A stretch of 64,000 nucleotides of DNA from Ancylobacter sp. IITR112. GTDB taxonomy: Bacteria > Pseudomonadota > Alphaproteobacteria > Rhizobiales > Xanthobacteraceae. The notes beneath the pieces were generated by a model. It saw only the letters and a program-made list of their open reading frames with translations. It ran no database searches and had not been told where the DNA came from. Location of the stretch: NCBI RefSeq assembly GCF_041415945.1, contig NZ_JBGCUS010000001.1, positions 3,162,001 through 3,226,000 of the forward strand, written 5' to 3'. The position numbers and the translations under genes were made by a program. Each line of letters opens with the position of its first letter. Position 1 is the first letter of the stretch. Below, in pieces: positions 18,110-26,716 of this stretch.

Positions 18110-18787
18110 ATGCGGCTTCTGCTGGTTGAAGACAGCGCGCGCCTGCGCGAGCTTGTCGGCGAAACCATCCGCATGGCGGGCTGGCGGCTCGACGCCGTCG
18201 GCGGCGTGGCGGAAGCGCAGGAGGCGCTGGCCACCACCCATTACGACCTCGTGCTGCTCGATCTCGGCCTGCCCGATGGCGACGGGCTCGATGTGGTCCG
18301 CGGCCTGCGGCGCAACCGCAACGGCACGCCGGTGCTGGTGCTGACCGCGCGCGGGGCGGTGGATGAGCGCATTGCCGGGCTCGATGCCGGTGCCGACGAC
18401 TATCTCACCAAGCCGTTCAACAATGGCGAACTGCTCGCCCGCGCCCGCGCCTTGCTGCGCCGCGCCCCGGTTTCCGCCGACCCGGTGCTGGAAGCCGGCG
18501 CGCTGCGCTTCGATCCGGCGACGCAGGAGGCGCGCTGCGGCGAGGAAGTGATCGCGCTCGCCCCGCGCGAGCGGGCGACACTGGAAATATTGCTGCGCAA
18601 TGCCGGCCGGGTGACGCCCAAGCGCGGGCTGGAAGAGGCGCTGTCCGAATATGACGAGGAAATCAGCCCCAACGCCATCGAGGTGCTGATGTCGCGCCTG
18701 CGCCGGCGGCTGGCGCCCTACCCTACCCGCACCGCCATCGAGACGGTGCGCGGCGTCGGCTATCTCCTTCGCGAGACCGAAGGGTGA
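18110..18787 (+). CDS. OmpR-family response regulator
   Basis: A 225-residue two-domain regulator. The receiver has the acidic pair in VEDSARL, phospho-acceptor Asp51 in DLVLLDLGLPDG, the Thr of LVLTARG and the Lys of YLTKPF. The C-terminal winged helix contains LAPRERATLEILLRN and SPNAIEVLMSRLRRRLAP followed by IETVRGVGYLLRE. This is a QseB/PmrA-like arrangement. It is translationally coupled to the kinase (GTGA overlap at 18784). It probably controls its own operon, including the PepSY and cytochrome genes. Confidence 0.94.
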   Translation: MRLLLVEDSARLRELVGETIRMAGWRLDAVGGVAEAQEALATTHYDLVLLDLGLPDGDGLDVVRGLRRNRNGTPVLVLTARGAVDERIAGLDAGADDYLTKPFNNGELLARARALLRRAPVSADPVLEAGALRFDPATQEARCGEEVIALAPRERATLEILLRNAGRVTPKRGLEEALSEYDEEISPNAIEVLMSRLRRRLAPYPTRTAIETVRGVGYLLRETEG

Positions 18788-20151
18788 AGCGGGCCGGCCG
18801 CGCGCCGCTCGGGCGCCTCGTCGCGCTGCGCATCGTGCTGTTCGCCGCGCTCGCCATGCTGGCGCAGCTTGTCGCGGTGCTGGTCGACTATGGCAGCGAC
18901 CCCGACAATATGGCCCGGCTGGTGCTGGAACAGGAAACCGTCGAACTGGCGGAAGGGCTGTCGCTGCATGGCGCCCGCCTTGCCTATGAGCTGCCGGAGG
19001 ACCTGCGCGGCCGCTACGGCGCGGCGGGCACGGGCTATGTCGCCCGCGTGCGCACCGCGCAGGGCGTGGTGCTGTTCTCGCATTGCGACGATGCCTGCAC
19101 CGCGCATTTTCTCCCGCTCGACCTCAACCCGCCCTCCTTCTGGCTGCGCACGCTGACCTCGGGCTATCCGCTGAGCTTTGCCGGCGGGCGCACGGTGGCG
19201 ATCGGACCGCGCGACGCCTTCATCGAGGTGGCGGTGACGGGCGACCCGCAGGGCGCCGTGTGGGGCGTGCTGGCGCATGAGGTGCTGGACCATATGGTGC
19301 TGCCGATGAGCCTCACCCTCATCTTCGTGCTGGGGGCGACGCTGCTGTCCATCCGCGCCGCGCTGCGCCCGGTGACGGCGGCCGCCGGCGCGGCCGAGCG
19401 GCTCGACCCGCTGAGCCCGGATGCGCGGCTCGATGAGGCCGGCATGCCGCGCGAGATCGCCCAACTGGCCGGGGCGGTCAACCGCTCCTATGCCCGCACC
19501 CGCGAATTGATGAACGCGCAGAAGCTGTTCACGTCGGCCATCGCCCATGAAATCCGCACGCCGCTGGCGGTGATCCGGCTGGAACTGGAGCGGATCGACC
19601 ACCCCGCCGCGCACCGCGCGCTGGGGGAACTGGATGAATTGACCCATTTCATCGAGCAGATGGTGATGCTGGCGCGGCTGGAGGCCGCCGACCGCAGCGG
19701 CTTCACGCCCGTGCCGCTCAATGAGATCGGCCGCGACATGGTCGGCACGCTGGCGCCGATGGTCTATGCCCGCGGTGCCCGCATCGGCTTTGAGGAGGCG
19801 GGCGAGGTTTACGTGCCCGGCAATGCCGCGCTGCTGAAGGACGCGGTGCGCAATCTGATCGAGAACGCGCTGCGCCATGCCGGGCCGGGGGTCTCCATCA
19901 CCGTGCGCAGCGATGACGGGCCGGGCATCGCTGTCCTCGATGACGGGCGCGGCTTCGACCCCGACGCGCCGGGCGAGGCGACCGACCCGCCCGGCCATTA
20001 CCGCCGCGCCGGTGGCCTCGGCATCGGGCTGGAAATCGTCCGCCGCATCGCCGCGCTGCATGGCGGGCGGTTGGAAATCACCCGTCACGCCCCGACGGGC
20101 ACAAAGGCGCGGCTGGTGTTTGCCCCCGCCCCGTTCACACCCGCGCGATAA
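18784..20151 (+). CDS. Sensor histidine kinase with CxxxC sensor loop
   Basis: A 455-residue membrane kinase starting with GTG. It has an N-terminal membrane segment (residues about 14-35). A periplasmic domain of about 140 residues follows, then a second membrane helix (SLTLIFVLGATLLSI) and a HAMP-like linker. The DHp domain carries His255 in AIAHEIRTPLAVIRLELERI. The ATPase domain has N-box AVRNLIENALRHAG, G1 VLDDGRGFD and G2 GGLGIGLEIVRRI. In the sensor region Cys101 and Cys105 (HCDDAC, with acidic residues between) suggest metal or redox sensing, which would suit the cytochrome b561 neighbour. Its 3' end overlaps the convergent DUF72 gene by 17 bp. Confidence 0.92.
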   Translation: MKRAGRAPLGRLVALRIVLFAALAMLAQLVAVLVDYGSDPDNMARLVLEQETVELAEGLSLHGARLAYELPEDLRGRYGAAGTGYVARVRTAQGVVLFSHCDDACTAHFLPLDLNPPSFWLRTLTSGYPLSFAGGRTVAIGPRDAFIEVAVTGDPQGAVWGVLAHEVLDHMVLPMSLTLIFVLGATLLSIRAALRPVTAAAGAAERLDPLSPDARLDEAGMPREIAQLAGAVNRSYARTRELMNAQKLFTSAIAHEIRTPLAVIRLELERIDHPAAHRALGELDELTHFIEQMVMLARLEAADRSGFTPVPLNEIGRDMVGTLAPMVYARGARIGFEEAGEVYVPGNAALLKDAVRNLIENALRHAGPGVSITVRSDDGPGIAVLDDGRGFDPDAPGEATDPPGHYRRAGGLGIGLEIVRRIAALHGGRLEITRHAPTGTKARLVFAPAPFTPAR

Positions 20152-20935
20152 GCGCCTGCGCGGCGGCGGGGTTGCGCGGCTTGAAGCCGGAAATGACGAA
20201 CAGGAACACCTCGCGCGGCATCGCCGACGCGGGCGCGGCGAGCAGGGCCGGCTTGTGGGCTTCCGGCGTCTCGCCCTTGGCCCAGGCCCGCGCGGTGGCG
20301 GCCCAGAAGTCGAGCGCCGTCTCGCCATAGCCCAGCGCCTCGTCCTCGGTTGTTCCCATGATGCGGGCATAGACGAAGGAGGCGGTGACATCGGCTATGG
20401 CAGGGAAATCGCTGTCGCCGGCATGGACGATGGCGACGTTATGCTCGCGCGCCAGCGCGACGAAATCCGGCGATTTGAAGCTCTCATGCCGCACCTCCAC
20501 CGCATGGCGGATGTCGCGGCCGTCGACGCGCTTCGGCAGCAGGGCGAGGAAGGCGGCGAAATCGTCCGGATCGAACTTCTTGGTGGCCATGAACTGCCAG
20601 TTCACCGGGCCGAGCTTTTCCTTCAGCTCGGTGACGCCGCTGGCGAAGAAGCGCTCAATGGACGCGCCCGCCTCGGCCAGCACCCGGCGATTGGTGGTGA
20701 AGCGCGGGCCTTTCAGCGTGAAGATGAAGCCTTCCGGCGTCTCCGCATGCCATTTGGCGAAGCTCTCCGGCTTTTGCGAGCCGTAATAGGTGCCGTTGAT
20801 CTCGATGGCGGTGAGCTTGGACGCGGCATATTCCAGCTCGCGCTTCTGGGTCAGGCCGTCGGGATAGAACACCCCGCGCCAGGGCTCGAAGGTCCAGCCG
20901 CCGACGCCGATGCGGATGGGTGCGGGAGGGGACAT
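20135..20935 (-). CDS. DUF72 (YecE-like) protein
   Basis: A 266-residue TIM-barrel-like protein of the DUF72 family. Conserved parts include IRIGVGGWTFEPWRGVFYP at the start, then the segments EINGTYYGSQKPESFAKWH and DFAAFLALLP. VEVRHESFKSPDF and FVYARIMGT follow. The family is widespread, and its biochemical function is not established. The gene stands alone on the minus strand and overlaps the 3' end of the histidine kinase gene tail to tail. Confidence 0.9.
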   Translation of the reverse strand: MSPPAPIRIGVGGWTFEPWRGVFYPDGLTQKRELEYAASKLTAIEINGTYYGSQKPESFAKWHAETPEGFIFTLKGPRFTTNRRVLAEAGASIERFFASGVTELKEKLGPVNWQFMATKKFDPDDFAAFLALLPKRVDGRDIRHAVEVRHESFKSPDFVALAREHNVAIVHAGDSDFPAIADVTASFVYARIMGTTEDEALGYGETALDFWAATARAWAKGETPEAHKPALLAAPASAMPREVFLFVISGFKPRNPAAAQALIARV

Positions 20936-21131
20936 GGGGGCCTCGGCGTTCGTTTTCCATTTGGACGAGCGGGATCAGCGGGCCATGGATGGCATGAAAT
21001 GGCACATTCGTGCACCTGCCATACATGTCATTTCCATCTTGAGGCCCGCAAGCGGGCGAGGACCGGAGCCGGCTCACTGGGAAAGCCGGGAGATCGGCAG
21101 CTTCCATGTTGCTTTCGGCGGCCTTCCCCGC

Positions 21132-22487
21132 TCAATCACCTGAGGACATTCCTGAGCGTCGGGCGGTGTCGGCGCGGCCGATGCCGACATAGGTGAAGCC
21201 GCGGCGGATCAGGTCTTCGGGCGGGTAGATGTTGCGCAGATCGACGACGATGGGGCTGCGCAACTGCGCCTTCAGCCGGTTGAGGTCGAGGGCACGGAAG
21301 GCATCCCATTCGGTGACGATGACGAGAGCGTCCGCGCCCTCGGCGCACTCATAGGGGCCGCTCGCATAATGGATGCCGTCGGGCAGAACCTTGCGCGCCT
21401 CCTCCATCCCGACGGGATCATAGGCGCGGATCCTCACCCCGCGGTCGACCAGCGACTGCACGATGTTGATCGCCGGGCTGTCGCGCATGTCGTCGGTGTT
21501 GGGCTTGAAGGTGAGGCCGAGCACGGCGACGGTGGCGCCGCGCGGGGGCACGCTCAGCGCTTCCAGTACCCGGCGGCCCATCGCCGCCTTGCGGGTGTCG
21601 TTCAGCGTGGTGACGGTCTCGATCAGGCGCAGCGGCGTGCCGGCTTCCTGCGCGGTGCGGGCGAGGGCCAGCGTGTCCTTGGGAAAGCAGGAGCCGCCAT
21701 AACCCGGCCCGGCATGCAGGAATTTCGGGCCGATGCGACGGTCGAGCCCGATGCCGCGCGCCACTTCCTGCACGTCGCCGCCGACCTTCTCGCACAGATC
21801 GGCCATTTCGTTGATGAAGGTGATCTTCATCGCGAGGAAGGCATTGCTGGCGTATTTGATCAGCTCGGCATTGGCCCGCTCGGTGAACAGCAGCGGCGCG
21901 GCGTTGAGCGAAAGCGGACGATAGAGCGCGGCCATGACCTCGCGGGCGCGCGGGTCGCCGGTGCCGACCACGATGCGGTCCGGCCGCTTGAAGTCCTCGA
22001 TGGCGGCGCCCTCGCGCAGGAATTCCGGATTGGAGACGACGGCGATGTCGGCGTCCGGCGCTTCCTCGCGGATGATCGCCTCGAGATCGGCGCCCGTCCC
22101 GACAGGCACGGTCGATTTGGTGACGACGACGGTGAAGCCGGTGGCGGCGCGGGCGATCTCGCGGGCGGCGGCGTGGACATAGGACAGGTCGGCATGGCCG
22201 TCGCCGCGGCGCGAGGGCGTGCCGACCGCGATGAACACGACCTCGGCACCGGCCACGGCGGCGGGCAGATCGGTGGTGAAGTGCAGCCGCCCCCCGGCCA
22301 CGTTGCGGGCGACGAGATCATCCAGCCCCGGCTCGAAGATCGGCATGATACCGGCCTTCAGCCGCTCGATCTTGGAGAGATCATTGTCGACGCAGGTAAC
22401 GTCGTGGCCAAAGTCGGAAAAGCAGGTGCCAGAGACCAGGCCGACATAACCCGTACCGATCATCGCGACGCGCATAGGGACACTCAA
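21132..22487 (-). CDS. ugd: UDP-glucose 6-dehydrogenase
   Basis: A 451-residue enzyme oxidising UDP-glucose to UDP-glucuronate with two NAD. The N-terminal nucleotide fold is MIGTGYVGLVSGTCFSDFG. The catalytic cysteine is Cys267 in GYGGSCFPKDT, after the conserved KYASNAFLAMKITFINEMA. The C-terminal domain has LGLTFKPNTDDMRDSPA. It is on the minus strand and not in an obvious operon. Its product feeds the UDP-GlcA 4-epimerase at 26.7 kb and probably supplies uronic acid to the surface glycan. The 196-bp gap downstream contains only a short palindrome (21044-21057). Confidence 0.95.
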   Translation of the reverse strand: MSVPMRVAMIGTGYVGLVSGTCFSDFGHDVTCVDNDLSKIERLKAGIMPIFEPGLDDLVARNVAGGRLHFTTDLPAAVAGAEVVFIAVGTPSRRGDGHADLSYVHAAAREIARAATGFTVVVTKSTVPVGTGADLEAIIREEAPDADIAVVSNPEFLREGAAIEDFKRPDRIVVGTGDPRAREVMAALYRPLSLNAAPLLFTERANAELIKYASNAFLAMKITFINEMADLCEKVGGDVQEVARGIGLDRRIGPKFLHAGPGYGGSCFPKDTLALARTAQEAGTPLRLIETVTTLNDTRKAAMGRRVLEALSVPPRGATVAVLGLTFKPNTDDMRDSPAINIVQSLVDRGVRIRAYDPVGMEEARKVLPDGIHYASGPYECAEGADALVIVTEWDAFRALDLNRLKAQLRSPIVVDLRNIYPPEDLIRRGFTYVGIGRADTARRSGMSSGD

Positions 22488-22551
22488 CTCCTTTTACGGA
22501 AAAATGTGACTTCAGGCCCTTCATCGCCGCGCGACTCCCATGTCGGCGAAT

Positions 22552-22745
22552 TCAATCGGTCGTCGCGACGGGTCGCTTTTCGGCGTGCCGGAACAGCGCG
22601 TCAAGCGCCTCAGCCGGCATCTTCCAGTCCAGGGTGCTCGCGGTCCAGCGTTGAGCGCGGCGGCTATGGCGCCGATCTCAGCCCGGCCGTGACGGTTGAG
22701 GTCGTGCCCTTCGGGAAGGCACTGGCGCAGCAAGCCATCCGTGTG
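22552..22745 (-). mobile_element. IS30-family transposase C-terminal remnant
   Basis: Within the 386-bp gap between ugd and the methyltransferase, the minus strand encodes the end of an IS30-type transposase. GLLRQCLPEGHDLNRH and IAAALN come first. After a one-base loss near 22636, the next frame continues TLDWKMPAEALDAL to PVATTD and a stop at 22552-22554. The intact family reads RPRKTLGWKTPAEALD at this point, as I recall it. Upstream is a stop and no catalytic DDE region, and I saw no terminal inverted repeats. It is a decayed insertion at the edge of the polysaccharide region. Confidence 0.72.
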
Positions 22746-22873
22746 TCAAACGGCGTTGGAACGGGACCCCGGATAAGCCCGCAATAGGGATCACTCTTGT
22801 CATGTCGTCGATCTTCCATGCGGAAACACACAGTTGCGGGCCACGAATAGGCGTGCGGCGGGCAAGATCGCCA

Positions 22874-23545
22874 TCAGCCGGGATGCCCCGCACTTCCGGT
22901 CAGAGAGCGCCGCCACGTGGAATAGCGAAGCGGCGACAGAGACTTGCGTGCCTCGATGTCGCGCGCAAGCTGTTCGAACGCCGCCGTCCGGCGCTCGCTG
23001 CGCCAGACCACACCGGTCATCGGGCGGAAGCTTGAAATGGTGAGGCGCTCGAAGCCGGCCGGCACTGCCGCCTGATATTCCGGCATCTCGAAATCATGGA
23101 CGACGACCACCGCTTCGGCAGCGGCTCGCGCGAGCACATGGCCGATCGTGCGTGCCCGCAGTTCGGCGCTTACCGAATCGTCGATGAAAATGAGATCATA
23201 GGCGGCAAGGTCCGCCTCTGCCGCCCATTGCGGCACCGAAGCGACCTGCTGCAGCCGAAGCTTCGGGTGCGTTCCGATATGGCGGCGCACCTTCTCACCC
23301 CAGACCGGATCGTCTTCTAGCGAATCCAGCCGCTCGATGGAGGGAAACAGCCCCGGCTTGAGAAAAGCCGGCGTGCTGATGGTGCCGGATCCCAGTTCCA
23401 GCACACGTCTCGGCGCCACGATGCCGCCGACGCCGAGAAGAACAGGCATGTGAGAGGCGTAGAGCGTCTTTGTCTTGTGCGCCTGATAGAACGGCACACA
23501 CTTACGCAGGACGTGGCTGATGAACGGACGCAGACGCATGAACAA
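22874..23545 (-). CDS. Class I SAM-dependent methyltransferase-like protein
   Basis: A 223-residue protein with a Rossmann-type methyltransferase core. Motif I is RVLELGSGTISTPAF, an acidic post-I region follows (ERLDSLEDDP), and YDLIFIDDS marks strand 4. The length suits small O-methyltransferases of the Methyltransf_24 kind. The context, polysaccharide genes on both sides and an IS remnant just downstream, suggests a glycan-modifying enzyme gained by transfer. The substrate is unknown. It is the only gene of its transcription unit. Confidence 0.7.
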   Translation of the reverse strand: MFMRLRPFISHVLRKCVPFYQAHKTKTLYASHMPVLLGVGGIVAPRRVLELGSGTISTPAFLKPGLFPSIERLDSLEDDPVWGEKVRRHIGTHPKLRLQQVASVPQWAAEADLAAYDLIFIDDSVSAELRARTIGHVLARAAAEAVVVVHDFEMPEYQAAVPAGFERLTISSFRPMTGVVWRSERRTAAFEQLARDIEARKSLSPLRYSTWRRSLTGSAGHPG

Positions 23546-23647
23546 CCTCGGCGGGACATTGCGGACGGGACGACGTGTGAGGATAACGGGAGCAGGAGGC
23601 CCCCGACGTTCCCGCCGCCCTTCATGGGTATAGCAATAAAGGGGCGT

Positions 23648-24118
23648 CTACTCCACCGGCAGCGCCTGGGCGTGCTTCACCTGGCTCAGCGCGAAGCTCG
23701 ATTCGATCGAGGCGACACCGTCCAACCGGGTCAGCGTGCGCTTGAGGAAGGCCTCATAGGCCGGCAGGTCCTTGACCACGATGCGCAGCAGATAGTCCCG
23801 CTGCCCGGTCATGAGGTAGCATTCGACGATCTCCGGCCAGCGGGCGATGGCCTTGGCGAAGCGGTCGAGTTCATCCTCACGCTGACGCTCCAGCTTGATT
23901 GAGGCGAAGACGCTGACCGGCAGGCCGATCTTGTCCTGATCCACGACCGCGACATAGCGCTTGATAACGCCGGCCGCTTCAAGGTTGCGCACCCGCCGGG
24001 CGCAGGGCGAGGGCGAGAGGCCGACCGCGCCGGCCAGCGTCTCCATCGTCATATGCGCGTCCTGCTGGAGAAGAGCGAGGATCTTGCGGTCGATGGCGTC
24101 GACTTTCAATTCTGGCAT
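23648..24118 (-). CDS. Lrp/AsnC family regulator
   Basis: A 156-residue Lrp-type protein. The N-terminal HTH is DRKILALLQQDAHMTMETLA with SPSPCARRVRNLEAAGVI, and the RAM ligand domain has ECYLMTGQRDYLLRIVV. It is divergent from a PDH-E1-like gene, with 129 bp between the starts. In Pseudomonas the Lrp homologue MdeR sits with mdeA and the E1-like mdeB, so this regulator likely controls the divergent gene in response to an amino or keto acid. The ligand is inferred. Confidence 0.92.
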   Translation of the reverse strand: MPELKVDAIDRKILALLQQDAHMTMETLAGAVGLSPSPCARRVRNLEAAGVIKRYVAVVDQDKIGLPVSVFASIKLERQREDELDRFAKAIARWPEIVECYLMTGQRDYLLRIVVKDLPAYEAFLKRTLTRLDGVASIESSFALSQVKHAQALPVE

Positions 24119-24149
24119 GAAACACCACGAAATGGCCGATCAGAGATGA

Positions 24150-24185
24150 ATTCAGCCAGGATAGGGCGCGCAGGTGCGCCTGAAT
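24150..24185. promoter_or_regulatory. Inverted repeats in the Lrp/E1 divergent promoter
   Basis: The 129-bp divergent region holds ATTCAG (24150-24155) and CTGAAT (24180-24185) as arms, with a second pair, GGCGC/GCGCC, inside (24165-24169 and 24176-24180). It is a candidate operator for the Lrp-type regulator. The basis is position and symmetry only. Confidence 0.3.
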
Positions 24186-24247
24186 AGCTGCACATGCTGG
24201 CGCGCCCTCCCTAAGCTTTGTCGATGGATGAGCCGGGAGTGCCGACC

Positions 24248-26617
24248 ATGACCGCAAGCGCCGAACGCCGTGCCGACGACATCGCCATTCTCGCCGAGCT
24301 GGAGCGCAAGATTCTCTGGCTGGCGACCTGGACCATCCACAACGCCAATCATCTGCGCCCCAATGCGGATGGGCTGAAGGTGGGCGGCCATCAGGCCTCC
24401 TCCGCCTCCATGGCCACCATCATGACCGCGCTTTACCTCAAGGCGCTGCGGCCGCAGGACCGGGTGGCGGTGAAGCCGCATGCGAGCCCGATCTTCCATG
24501 CCATCCAGTATCTCTTCGGCAGGCAGACGCGGGAGAAGCTGGAGAATTTCCGCGGGCTTGGCGGCGCGCAGTCCTATCCCTCGCGCACCAAGGACGTGGA
24601 CGACGTGGATTTCTCCACCGGCTCGGTCGGGCTCGGCGTGGCGCAGACGCTGTTCGCCTCGCTGGTGCAGGACTATCTCGCCGCCAAGGGGCTGGGTCCG
24701 AGCGCCGAGGGCAAGATGGTGGCCCTTGTCGGCGATGCGGAGATGGACGAGGGCAACATCTTCGAGGCGCTGCTGGAGGGCTGGAAGCACGGCCTGCGCA
24801 ACACCTGGTGGATCGTCGATTATAACCGCCAGAGCCTCGATGCCGTGGTGCGCGAAGGGCTGTGGGAACGGTTCGAATCCATTTTCCGCAGCTTCGGCTG
24901 GGATGTAGTGATCCTGAAATATGGCCAGTTGCAGCAGGCGGCGTTCCAGGAGCCGGGCGGCGCGGCGCTCAAGCACTGGATCGACACCTGCCCGAACCAA
25001 CTCTATTCGGCGCTGACCTTCCAGGGCGGCACGGCGTGGCGCAAAAGGCTGCTGGACGAGATCGGCGACCAAAGCGAGGTCACCGCGCTGATCGAGCGGC
25101 GCTCGGATGACGAGCTCGCCGCGCTGATGGGCAATCTCGGCGGGCACGATTTGCCCTCGCTGATCGACGCCTTCGAGGCGGCGCGCACCCATGACCGGCC
25201 GGTCTGCTTCATCGCCTACACCATCAAGGGCTTCGGCCTGCCGCTCGCCGGCCACAAGGACAACCATGCCGGGCTGATGACCCCGACGCAGCTACAGGGC
25301 CTGCGCGCACGCCATGGCGTGCGCGAGGGGCATGAATGGGATCGGTTCGAGGGCCTCACCACCCCGCCGGCCCGACTGCAGGCCTTTCTCGACGCGGTGC
25401 CGTTCCGCGCGGGGGGCACGCGCCGCCACACGCCGCCGAAGATCGAGGTGCCGGCGGCGCTCGACGTGCCGCTGCAGCCCGTCATGTCGACCCAGCAGGG
25501 TTTCGGCCTGCTGCTGAATGAGATCGGCAAGCGCGAGGACGATTTCGCCCGCCGCGTCGTCACCACCTCGCCCGATGTCACCGTCTCGACCAATCTCGGG
25601 GCGTGGGTGAACCGGCGCAAGCTGTTCGCCCGCGAAGAGATGGCCGATACCTTCCGAAAGGAGCGGATTCCCTCGACCTATAATTGGGAGTTCGGCCCCG
25701 GCGGCCAGCACATGGAACTCGGCATCGCCGAGATGAACCTGTTCACCCTGCTCTCCGCGCTCGGCCTGTCGCATTCGCTGTTCGGCGAGCGGCTGCTGCC
25801 CATCGGCACGCTGTACGATCCCTTCATCGAGCGCGGGCTCGATGCACTGAACTATGCCTGCTACCAGGATGCCCGCTTCATCCTCGCCGCCACCCCTTCC
25901 GGGGTGACGCTGGCGCCGGAAGGCGGCGCGCACCAGTCCATCGCCACGCCGCTGATCGGCATGGCGCAGGACGGGCTGGCGAGCTTCGAGCCGGCCTTTG
26001 TCGACGAACTCGCGGTCATTCTGCGCTTCGCCTTCCAGCATGCGCAGGCGGAGGATGGCGGCTCCACCTATCTGCGCCTGTCCACCCGCAGCATCGAGCA
26101 ACCGCGCCGGACCATGGACGCGGCGCTGGCGGCCGACATCGTCGCCGGCGGCTATTGGCTGCGCCGACCGGGGCCGAACGCGCAGGTGGTGATCGCCTAT
26201 GCCGGTGCGCTGGCGCCGGAAGCCATCGAGGCGGTGGGGCTGATCGCCGAGGACCGGCGCGATGTCGGCCTGCTCGCCGTCACCTCGGCCGACCGGCTGC
26301 ATGGCGGCTGGACGGCGGCGCAGCGCGCCCGCGAGGGGGGCAATGCCGGCGCGAAGGCGCATGTCGAAACACTGCTCAACGCCGTGCCACCCGGCTGCGC
26401 CATCATCTCCGCCGTCGACGGCCACCCGGCGACTCTGGGCTGGCTCGGCTCGGTGCATGGCCACCGCGCCCGGGCGCTGGGCGTCGAACATTTCGGCCAG
26501 ACCGGGACCATTGCCGACCTCTACCGCCATGTCGGTATCGACGCGCAGGGCATGGTGCGGGCCGCGCAGGCGATGACCCCGGGCCGGCCGATCCGCCATC
26601 TGCGCGCGGTGGGCTGA
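24248..26617 (+). CDS. PDH E1-like / transketolase-family ThDP enzyme (MdeB-like)
   Basis: A 789-residue homodimeric 2-oxoacid dehydrogenase E1-type protein. Conserved parts are WTIHNANH with KVGGHQASSASM, DFSTGSVGLGVAQ and the ThDP motif GDAEMDEGNIFEALLEGWKHG. In the C-terminal half NWEFGPGGQHMELGIAEMN and AEDGGSTYLRLSTRS are conserved. ATG 24248 has GGAGT 7 nt upstream; the ORF could start 30 bp earlier. Unlike classic aceE it has no acyltransferase or lipoamide dehydrogenase gene beside it. The divergent Lrp regulator recalls Pseudomonas mdeR/mdeB, where the E1-like protein acts on 2-oxobutyrate. The substrate could be pyruvate, 2-oxobutyrate or a sugar phosphate. Confidence 0.85.
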   Translation: MTASAERRADDIAILAELERKILWLATWTIHNANHLRPNADGLKVGGHQASSASMATIMTALYLKALRPQDRVAVKPHASPIFHAIQYLFGRQTREKLENFRGLGGAQSYPSRTKDVDDVDFSTGSVGLGVAQTLFASLVQDYLAAKGLGPSAEGKMVALVGDAEMDEGNIFEALLEGWKHGLRNTWWIVDYNRQSLDAVVREGLWERFESIFRSFGWDVVILKYGQLQQAAFQEPGGAALKHWIDTCPNQLYSALTFQGGTAWRKRLLDEIGDQSEVTALIERRSDDELAALMGNLGGHDLPSLIDAFEAARTHDRPVCFIAYTIKGFGLPLAGHKDNHAGLMTPTQLQGLRARHGVREGHEWDRFEGLTTPPARLQAFLDAVPFRAGGTRRHTPPKIEVPAALDVPLQPVMSTQQGFGLLLNEIGKREDDFARRVVTTSPDVTVSTNLGAWVNRRKLFAREEMADTFRKERIPSTYNWEFGPGGQHMELGIAEMNLFTLLSALGLSHSLFGERLLPIGTLYDPFIERGLDALNYACYQDARFILAATPSGVTLAPEGGAHQSIATPLIGMAQDGLASFEPAFVDELAVILRFAFQHAQAEDGGSTYLRLSTRSIEQPRRTMDAALAADIVAGGYWLRRPGPNAQVVIAYAGALAPEAIEAVGLIAEDRRDVGLLAVTSADRLHGGWTAAQRAREGGNAGAKAHVETLLNAVPPGCAIISAVDGHPATLGWLGSVHGHRARALGVEHFGQTGTIADLYRHVGIDAQGMVRAAQAMTPGRPIRHLRAVG

Positions 26618-26716
26618 CACCCCGCCGCCGCCCGCGCTTCCCATCCCCGCCGACGCGGCGTAACAAGGCGACCGGGCAATGCCGCGACCGTCCTGTCGCG
26701 GCAGCGGAGGACGGGC

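Noticed and set aside
21044..21057. GCCCGC-AA-GCGGGC as terminator after ugd
   Set aside because: A 2-nt loop is too small for a stable full stem and no T-run follows on the minus strand; the symmetry may be chance in GC-rich DNA.
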